NCBI GenBank assembly: GCA_035252155.1
Contig: DATFDL010000285.1
Span: 1 to 30,286, forward strand
Source: JAICLL01 sp035252155
GTDB lineage: Bacteria; Planctomycetota; Planctomycetia; Pirellulales; JAICIG01
DNA length: 30,286 nucleotides
Direction of reading: 5' to 3'
This document shows, piece by piece, positions 25,301 to 30,286 of this stretch (positions are counted from its first letter, which is position 1; every line of letters starts with the position of its first letter). A program made the position numbers and the translations under genes. Under the pieces are notes generated by a model that worked only from the letters and a program-made list of their open reading frames with translations, was not told where the DNA came from and did not search any database.

Positions 25301-25391
25301 AAGCCCGCGGGTCACTGCCGGCAATGAACCAGGCCGCCGCGCGAGGTTGCTCGCCGGGTACGTACGAGAGGCGTGCTTCGATTTCGATCAT
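22314..25391 (-). CDS. bpX6-like membrane-anchored TPR/beta-propeller component of MoxR-vWA-beta-propeller system
   Basis: A 1025-residue protein and last gene of the four-gene operon. Residues 1-160 form an N-terminal globular domain (MIEIEARLSYVPGEQPRAAAWFIAG...FGERLYLPADARLWP). Two membrane helices lie at about 235-258 and 299-322, with a proline-rich external link between them. TPR-like helical repeats span about 430-640 (GGYFHEAALLYRDKLGKPLSAARCFERGGDFDEAVRIYVERGE). The rest, from about 700, is a beta-propeller-like run. The layout matches the bpX6 component of ternary systems. Both membrane helices imply that the N-terminal domain and the TPR/propeller part share the cytoplasmic side. 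The start overlaps the previous stop by 4 bases (ATGA), and no Shine-Dalgarno is seen, so translation depends on coupling. Component identity is from memory. Confidence 0.75.
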   Translation of the reverse strand: MIEIEARLSYVPGEQPRAAAWFIAGSDPRAWLDELASWGDALGGARLYPIARSRGDLRPCGVLVVSKGQGDGVKTPSGAYPFRKFGERLYLPADARLWPAAEPREIEQQLVGDFCVWHPAAGLASFEAADALTAADLLQKPVERQADWGRARAGSAAAPRLLSVRPAIMTTLQESLADWRDDLGTQPADKLPPTPDEFAGRVLQPLRAIKALTDRWVAPGATIQDDARQRKGRKSIYAAIAAAMLVAALLAVAIYAVSQISTPTELASSLPRPTATAPSPPPATSPPPATPPANLPGPIAFDWLPVLAALAIAVLLAVGVGMARNAAHGVTAAGAAMKSAGATFKRIADRAVRRVGGLTNSLAARQRREIARLLHLLDVDPDQGLRFALPFSGGGHRGVAPHSGQLAPRETDFQLSRLGGGRPADIWQADYEQQFRLQRRYRELATRELELGRHRRAAYILAELLGDLSSAALALEQGGYFHEAALLYRDKLGKPLSAARCFERGGDFDEAVRIYVERGELETAAELLTRLERPAEATALYRQAAEKFRSAGDYQRAARLFEEKLHTVDEAESTLAAGWPDSAQAGICLESLFGLFGRTGRHGEASRWIARLKTETSLGRPLNLVMSTLPNLATRYPDRAVRAESADAARVLAGNRLPFCEPDEASHLVSAVRSLVPQDTLLRRDAQRYLDRQRRPRASARGRRRVVPLQSFRLPGAEWWQTATATEGGFLAAGHGPAGVVAARVRWDGQAQFLHWRLPLSELGRLTIASSPDAREANLVTVLGQSQALEWQTFPALDGDQLPARIGTPGWLDGNVLAVACSDTGIWWSIDDRLVLNAVQGGSVALSTRQLSLAELGFHPQSYDGDDPRETPALIAARGAQVAIAWGKSLAIVQGHRLTTLDLPGRARRLTATRAPLPLCLAIGFEDYGAAAVWFDGVWFDGEAPTLVTLAGGLPEPELTWTRDGLLVALHGRDIHVFARSDQNVVERCRFDCRLNMPVALLPGDDAGEFGVLTASGEVTRFRIE

Positions 25392-28219
25392 CGTAGTCGC
25401 GCGATGAATTCGCCAATCAGTTGAACCAATTCCTCGGGCGGGCTGAGGGCGTCCGGTTCGCAGCCTGTATGAAACTCAGTTCCCCAGAGCCGCGGGTCGG
25501 AAGACCAGGCAGAGACACGACCGGGATGACCGATTACCAGCGAAAGCTCGGGCAAGGCGCGGTCGCCGCTTTTCAAGTGCAGCAGGCCGCGCGCGTCGAG
25601 ATACGCTCGGCTGCCATCGGGCCACTGGGCGACGCGCACTTTCAGTCGCTCGCCAGGCGAACCTCGCAAGCGATGAAACCAGCAGGCATATCGCAGCGGT
25701 TGATTCAATCCTCCAACCCACTCAACGCGGACTGGCGACGAAAAACTGGTGGAGTCGGTACGCCACAAGCGGACTTCGCCGCGTCGGCCAACCAGCGTCA
25801 GGCAACCTTCAGGGTCGACGCCGATGGTGTGAAACCGATGACGCACGTTTTGTGGATGGATAAAAGCGTCGATCTCTGGTGTAAGCAATTGCCGATCGCC
25901 CGCGCCAACGAATCTGCTCTTTGTGCCCGTGACGAACGGCCGGCCGCCGCTGAAGTGGACAACCTGCTCGCGCAGCGACGAGCGGCGTCGCAGGGCGATA
26001 CGATCGCCGCGGGGTGAAATGCCGACCACGTCGGCCAACTCGTGCAGTCCCTGAAACACCGATCGCCCGTCCACCGTCGAGACAATTTGCCCGGTTGCGG
26101 TGATCGCCCAAGGACCGTCGTAGCCGACGCGGTCGAACATTGTCAAAATCCGGGCGGGCCGGAGCGACGGATGAACGGCAAACGCGGTTAGCTTCACTGC
26201 CTGACCATCGTAACTGGCGGCGTGCCAGGCCGCCTTGCTGACAAAAAACCGCCCGCTGACAAAGTTCGCCAAGGTTCCCGCCGAGCCGACGGTCTGGCCA
26301 CGATCGTCCACCGCCCGTACTAAGAAGGGAAAACAATCGCGGGTTGCGGGATGCTTGTCGTGCGTCGCCGGCGATTGGTGCGCCGCGCGGTCATTGCTGC
26401 GCACGAGCAGCAATATCCCGCGATGGACTTCGACGTGCAACGAATCGCCCGTTGGGAACTCGATCGGTGTCAGATCGGAGTGCCGGCTTTGGAGATTGGC
26501 GACCAGCAACCGCAACGGTTCGGGAGGTCCGCCAACGACCAATCGAACCACGCCGTTTTCGTCGAGTGAGAGGTGCCGAATGCGGCCCAGGGGCACTTGG
26601 TCGGTCACTTGCCGTGCGGCCCAGCCGGGCCGCTGCCAGTGCATCAAGCGGCCGTCGTGCGTGATGGTCACCGCGCCGTGCTTCGGGTGGAAAGCGCACG
26701 GCCCGTGCCCGGTGTCGTGCGACAGCAGCAACGGAAACGGCTCGACGGAAAGGATCGCGGGCAGCTCCGAGCCGGCGTCGTGATGGATCAACGGTGCGGC
26801 GGGCCGTTGGGTGGGTGCGGTCAGCCGCTTCAAATCGAGCCGGGCCTCACGCAGCAACTTCGAGCCGCGCGGCGAAACGGCCAAAAGCCGAAACTGACCA
26901 TCGCGATTGACGGTGGCGAGATAGAGCGAAGCGCGGCCACCGGCGTCAGGCGGGAACACCTGACCTACGAGGGCCGCGCGAAATTCGGCGTCGGCCCAAA
27001 CATCGTCATGGGTAATCAGCAATAGGTCGGCATGCTGACCGGCAATTTGGCTGGCGGCAATAAAGCTTGGCAGTGCGGCGGCGGGGTGCGGGGCGGTCTC
27101 GAGCCGTTCCAAGTGCTCGACCAGCCCCTCGCGCGTGGCCAGTTCGGCCGGCTCGATGTCTGCGCCGGCCGCGCGAAAGCACGTTGCGGCGCCGCCTTCG
27201 GCCGTCGCCGCAAACGCCAGTGCGGCCGCGGTGGCGAACACGCGCGGCACGCCCCACATGCGAATGCCGCTGTCGAGTAGAATCAGCCGCTGGCGGGCGG
27301 GCGGAGTCGGCGGCGCCTCGCGGCGCAAATACAACGCCTCGCCCACCGCCACGCGAACGGCCAACGTCAGGTCGTCGTGCGCCAACTCGCTGACCAACAA
27401 CCGGTCCAGCGGGCCACGGTTCGACAGGTCCGACACGCCGCCCACCGGCAATTCGTCCGGGCGGCCAAGGGCGCGCGGCAACTGCACGGCGGCCAGCAGG
27501 TCGCAGGCCAGGCGACCCACTGCGCCCAACTCGGCGTCGTCTCGCAACCGCAGGATGAATTCGCGCAGCCCCAGCGGCGGCGGTGGCGCAGTTTCGGCCG
27601 GCTCGATCAATTGATCGAGACCGGTTCGCAACCGCAGCCGCAATCGCGCTTCGTCAATGTGGGCTAGGCCAGCCCGCATGGCCACGAGCGCCGCGGCCAC
27701 GTGCGGCCGATTGCCGCGCCGGATTTCGCTTCGGAAAATTTCGGGCGTGGGCGGCAGCGCCAAGACGGCGGCCACCAAATACGCGTCCTTTGGCCCGACG
27801 GCACGGCAGCCCTCGAAGACGATTTCGATCAACTCCGACTTCGCTTCGACGCTGGTGCGCAGCTCGGCGGGCAGCCGATGGATGGCGTCGAGGCCGCCGA
27901 TCAAATCATCGAAGCCCGACAGATGCGGGCTATCCGCGTGCGAGGTTTGCTCGCGATAGAGCACCTGGTCGAGGCGGTTGCGGCTCCAGCCGTCGCGGCA
28001 GGCCGCCAATAAGAGGAGCAAACCGGTGAAGCGAGGCAATCCGTCGGCGGCCAAACGCTCGACGATCCGTCGCAGTTCCTCGCGGAACACAATCGTGCTT
28101 TGACCGCACCACACGATGGCGTCGTCGTCCCACTCCCAGAAGCGCGGTTCGGGCTGTCGAAAATACTCGCGCGCGGCGGCCAATGCCGCGGGGCCAAGCC
28201 GGTCGGGTGCGTCAGTCAT
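25388..28219 (-). CDS. vWA plus beta-propeller component of MoxR-vWA-beta-propeller system, degenerate MIDAS
   Basis: A 943-residue protein. An N-terminal helical domain (REYFRQPEPRFWEWDDDAIVWCG...LPRFTGLLLLLAACRDGW) is followed by a von Willebrand A-like domain from about 310. Its first strand LILLDSGIRMWGVPRV places D316-S-G-I-R320 where D-x-S-x-S is expected, so both serines of the metal site are missing. The second half is a propeller-like repeat region with strands such as GVVRLVVGGPPEPLRLLV and GPWAITATGQIVSTVDGRSV. The ATG at 28219 has GGAGG 9 bases upstream and is preferred to longer frames. It overlaps the upstream bpX2-like gene by 8 bases and the downstream gene by 4. In the family the vWA protein is thought to partner the MoxR ATPase. 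Confidence 0.8.
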   Translation of the reverse strand: MTDAPDRLGPAALAAAREYFRQPEPRFWEWDDDAIVWCGQSTIVFREELRRIVERLAADGLPRFTGLLLLLAACRDGWSRNRLDQVLYREQTSHADSPHLSGFDDLIGGLDAIHRLPAELRTSVEAKSELIEIVFEGCRAVGPKDAYLVAAVLALPPTPEIFRSEIRRGNRPHVAAALVAMRAGLAHIDEARLRLRLRTGLDQLIEPAETAPPPPLGLREFILRLRDDAELGAVGRLACDLLAAVQLPRALGRPDELPVGGVSDLSNRGPLDRLLVSELAHDDLTLAVRVAVGEALYLRREAPPTPPARQRLILLDSGIRMWGVPRVFATAAALAFAATAEGGAATCFRAAGADIEPAELATREGLVEHLERLETAPHPAAALPSFIAASQIAGQHADLLLITHDDVWADAEFRAALVGQVFPPDAGGRASLYLATVNRDGQFRLLAVSPRGSKLLREARLDLKRLTAPTQRPAAPLIHHDAGSELPAILSVEPFPLLLSHDTGHGPCAFHPKHGAVTITHDGRLMHWQRPGWAARQVTDQVPLGRIRHLSLDENGVVRLVVGGPPEPLRLLVANLQSRHSDLTPIEFPTGDSLHVEVHRGILLLVRSNDRAAHQSPATHDKHPATRDCFPFLVRAVDDRGQTVGSAGTLANFVSGRFFVSKAAWHAASYDGQAVKLTAFAVHPSLRPARILTMFDRVGYDGPWAITATGQIVSTVDGRSVFQGLHELADVVGISPRGDRIALRRRSSLREQVVHFSGGRPFVTGTKSRFVGAGDRQLLTPEIDAFIHPQNVRHRFHTIGVDPEGCLTLVGRRGEVRLWRTDSTSFSSPVRVEWVGGLNQPLRYACWFHRLRGSPGERLKVRVAQWPDGSRAYLDARGLLHLKSGDRALPELSLVIGHPGRVSAWSSDPRLWGTEFHTGCEPDALSPPEELVQLIGEFIARLR

Positions 28220-28934
28220 GGGCCAACGCCTCCACGGTGGCGCGGGCGGCGGCCCGGCCGGCGGCCACCAGGTGCTCGTGCGCGATTCGCTCGAACGATC
28301 CATCGGCGGCAAACAATGCGATGTCTGTGTCGTCGAGTTTAAGCAGACGACGCAACAGCGCGCCGCCGATGCGCGGCGCAAGTTCGAAGCCGCACGGTAG
28401 GGCGATGCTGTCGCGCACTACGTACCGCTCGCCAGGCAAGGGCGGCAGCGGCGCGCCGATGACAAAAACCCGAGCATCGTCGGCTACTGCGAACGCCAAC
28501 GGCCGCAACCGGATTTCGGCCGCGGTCGTGCAATAATCGGCCCAGCTCGGCAAGCTGGTCACCAGCGCCCCGGCCGGTTGCTCGACCGCCGTCCGCACCA
28601 ATCGCAGGGACGCCCGCTCGGCAATTTGCCCTGGCAACGAGGCCGGCGGCAGTTTGACTTGCAGCCAATCCGCCAGCGGCGTCCACCGGACGGTCGGCAA
28701 TTGCCCACCCGGAACGCGGCGGCCGGGAAGCACAAGTTGGCCATCGGCAAGCACGTTGTAACGAACGCAGCCGGGCAAGGTGCGCAACACTCGGTCGATC
28801 GCTTCGTCGCACCGAGCGGCGCGGGCCCAGAGCGAACCTTCGCTCTCGGCGACTTCGATGCCGTCGAACCCGCGCAACGCGGCCAGCCCGCGCCGGTCGC
28901 CGGGCTTGATGCAAACCGCCCACGACCCGTTCAT
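28212..28934 (-). CDS. bpX2-like component of MoxR-vWA-beta-propeller system
   Basis: A 240-residue soluble protein. Its features, GFDGIEVAESEGSLWARA, GQLVLPGRRVPGGQLPTVRWTPLADWLQVKLPPASL, IRLRPLAFAVADDARVFVIGAPLPPLPGERYV, and a C-terminal LALFAADGSFERIAHEHLVAA, match the bpX2 protein family that accompanies MoxR and vWA proteins. The biochemical role is unknown; it is thought to be an adaptor. The ATG at 28934 has GGAG 7 bases upstream. It overlaps the stop of the ATPase gene by 4 bases (ATGA), and its own end overlaps the vWA gene by 8. The longer open frame upstream of this ATG is a high-GC shadow of the ATPase gene. The family name is recalled, not searched. Confidence 0.75.
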   Translation of the reverse strand: MNGSWAVCIKPGDRRGLAALRGFDGIEVAESEGSLWARAARCDEAIDRVLRTLPGCVRYNVLADGQLVLPGRRVPGGQLPTVRWTPLADWLQVKLPPASLPGQIAERASLRLVRTAVEQPAGALVTSLPSWADYCTTAAEIRLRPLAFAVADDARVFVIGAPLPPLPGERYVVRDSIALPCGFELAPRIGGALLRRLLKLDDTDIALFAADGSFERIAHEHLVAAGRAAARATVEALAHD

Positions 28935-30076
28935 CGTTTGACTCCCAGCTTCGGCCAGAGCTTTTCGGCGCGGTCCAGCAGGAACTCGCGCTGCCGCTGG
29001 TCGGCGATCCACTGGCAGCGCGACGACAGCAACCCCAGCCGATCGCGCAGATAGGCCAGGTCGGCCGCCGGCAAGTCGCCGTTCAGCCGTTGCTCGATCG
29101 CCTCGATGTCGCGCGCCAGGCTTTCCGCCTCGGGGCGATCGTCGCCGCGGGCGCGCGGATGGCTCGCCTCGGCCGCCGGCGCTTGGCGTAAGATGTCGCT
29201 GACAATGCCCGCGATCACCTCTTGTTGGTCTTCGGTGTCCCAGATGTATCGCAAGACCCACAGATCGACCGGCAGGGCGTCGAGTCGGCCGCAGAGCAGA
29301 GCGCTGGCGGCGGCCAGGCGTTGCAGCTTGACCGCGCGGCGATCGGAGAGGGCAATGCCCGCGTACCGCAGCCGCCCGACCGCCTCGTTGAAGACGGGCC
29401 GCACCGCCGCCAGGTTCGCCTCGCCCAGCAAGGCTTGCAGCCGCCGCAAGTCGTCGGCGGAGATCCGGTGCTCCGGCTCGCGGCGGTGCAGCTCGAGCCG
29501 CCAGCCGGCTTCGAGCACGTCGGGCAGCCGCTCGGCCGGCACGTTGTCGCACCGCACGCGCATCAAAAACCGATCGAACAGTGCCCCCAGGGCGTCGTCG
29601 TCGGGCAAGCGGTTGCTGGCGCCGATCACCATCAGCGTCGGCAGCGGCCGGGTTTCTTTACCGCGGCGAAAAACTCGCTCGTTGAGCACGGTGAGCAGGC
29701 TGTTCAGAATCGCACTGTTGGCGTTGAGCAGCTCGTCGAGAAACACCAAGGCCGCCTCGGGCAACATTCCTTCGGTGTTGGTGAGCAGCTCGCCTTCGCG
29801 CAGCCGGCGGATGTCGAACGGGCCGAATAGCTCATTCGGCTCAGTGAAGCGGGTCAGCAGATAATCAAATACACGCCCGTCGATGCGCCGACCCAGCTCG
29901 TGGACGAGCGCGCTTTTGGCGGTGCCCGGCGGCCCGAGCAGAAACAGGTTTTCGCCGGCCACCAGGCAAACGCCGAGCAGATCGATGATCTCATCCTTGC
30001 CGACGAAGGCCGTCTTCATCGGCGCGAGCACATCATCGACCAGCCGCTTTGCCAGGGCGAGGCGTTCGGTTGTCAT
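28931..30076 (-). CDS. MoxR/RavA-type AAA+ ATPase, first gene of the ternary operon
   Basis: A 381-residue AAA+ ATPase of the MoxR/RavA branch, a chaperone-like remodelling enzyme acting as a ring with vWA partners. The Walker A is GPPGTAKS (residues 48-55), preceded by VGKDEIIDLL. The branch signature FTEPNELFGPFD is at 77-88. The Walker B is VFLDE (111-115). Sensor 1 is GASN (152-155) and the arginine finger R169 lies in FDRF. The C-terminal helical tail from about 310 (RDIEAIEQRL...LLSSRCQWIADQRQREFLLDR) looks like a coiled coil. All catalytic residues are intact. The ATG at 30076 has no Shine-Dalgarno, fitting a short or leaderless transcript. The bpX2-like gene follows with a 4-base overlap. 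Confidence 0.93.
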   Translation of the reverse strand: MTTERLALAKRLVDDVLAPMKTAFVGKDEIIDLLGVCLVAGENLFLLGPPGTAKSALVHELGRRIDGRVFDYLLTRFTEPNELFGPFDIRRLREGELLTNTEGMLPEAALVFLDELLNANSAILNSLLTVLNERVFRRGKETRPLPTLMVIGASNRLPDDDALGALFDRFLMRVRCDNVPAERLPDVLEAGWRLELHRREPEHRISADDLRRLQALLGEANLAAVRPVFNEAVGRLRYAGIALSDRRAVKLQRLAAASALLCGRLDALPVDLWVLRYIWDTEDQQEVIAGIVSDILRQAPAAEASHPRARGDDRPEAESLARDIEAIEQRLNGDLPAADLAYLRDRLGLLSSRCQWIADQRQREFLLDRAEKLWPKLGVKR

Positions 30077-30087
30077 GCAAATACGTG

Positions 30088-30115
30088 ATTAGCCAGGGCG
30101 GCTCCATACGTTCAA
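30088..30115 (-). promoter_or_regulatory. Weak candidate promoter for the MoxR operon
   Basis: On the minus strand, TTGAAC (30115 to 30110) and GCTAAT (30093 to 30088) are 16 bases apart. The -10 lies about 12 bases before the ATG at 30076, so the message would have almost no leader, matching the missing ribosome site. Confidence 0.25.
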
Positions 30116-30118
30116 CGT

Positions 30119-30208
30119 CTGTAGGGAACGCCCTCCGTGGCGTTCCGCGAACTGCGATTCGGCCCTGGGCCGCCCCTCACGGAACGTCACGGAGGGCGTT
30201 CCCTACAG
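30119..30208. repeat. Family A element, copy 5
   Basis: A 90-base element just upstream of the MoxR operon. Its ends start CTGTAGGGAACGCC and pair with one mismatch (AACGTCACGG in place of AACGCCACGG). The central segment CTGCGATTCGGCCCTG is in the reverse orientation compared with copies 1, 3 and 4 and matches copy 2. No gene is seen between it and the right window edge. Confidence 0.88.
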
Positions 30209-30286
30209 AACCTCTTGCCGATTCGCGTTGTCCGAACCGCGCAGCGCTCGCGCCAGTTCCGGACACAACTCAGTATACAGGCCCAG

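Noticed and set aside
28935..29552. Longer version of the bpX2-like gene starting at 29552
   Set aside because: The extra segment is an Arg/Ala-rich off-frame reading of the MoxR gene; the ATG at 28934 has a good ribosome site and overlaps the ATPase stop by ATGA.

Overview
The window reads as chromosomal DNA of a planctomycete, most likely from the Pirellulales side of the phylum. This is an inference from high GC content, many weak or absent Shine-Dalgarno sites, and protein types common in that phylum: small 'PF-P-F-R-H-L-T/S-D/T-G' proteins, a vWA/STN/Gly-Met-rich secreted giant, tandem AI-2E-type permeases, a multihaem cytochrome with a carboxypeptidase-regulatory-like domain, and a MoxR-vWA-beta-propeller operon. 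The intergenic gaps carry many inverted-repeat elements. No rRNA, tRNA, CRISPR array or transposase gene was found.

Layout. 1-1764: molybdenum-hydroxylase maturation pair on the minus strand (MobA/MocA-like nucleotidyltransferase, cut by the window edge, and XdhC). 2133-3085: compact minus-strand operon of two related small proteins and a GNAT acetyltransferase. 3176-4348: ispG of the MEP isoprenoid pathway. 4521-5609: PA0069-type radical SAM protein. 6040-6762: alpha/beta-hydrolase-like protein that appears to have lost its catalytic residues. 7215-9786: two AI-2E-type permeases in tandem on the plus strand. 9974-12927: pentahaem cytochrome translationally coupled to a membrane-anchored protein. 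13270-13971: polytopic membrane protein, divergent from 14063-15113, an Uma2 nuclease-like gene overlapping an AT-richer small gene. 15166-17370: penicillin-acylase-type Ntn hydrolase without a visible signal peptide. 17694-22010: 1438-residue exported vWA / STN / Gly-Met repeat / DUF2135-like protein. 22314-30076: four overlapping genes forming a MoxR-vWA-beta-propeller ternary system.

The most system-like part is 22314-30076. A RavA/MoxR-type AAA+ ATPase, a bpX2-like adaptor, a vWA plus propeller protein whose metal-binding motif is degenerate, and a membrane-anchored TPR plus propeller protein (bpX6-like) are joined by overlaps of 4, 8 and 4 bases. A rho-independent terminator follows. The family is known from comparative genomics as a predicted NTP-dependent, chaperone-like or conflict-related system, but its biochemistry is poorly described.

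The other striking layer is the repeats. At least four families (A, B, C, D) occupy the gaps. Families A, B and D are made of two small hairpins in inverted orientation, an architecture like REPINs. Arm changes in one family-A copy are compensated within the hairpin and between the arms, which suggests that the fold is maintained.
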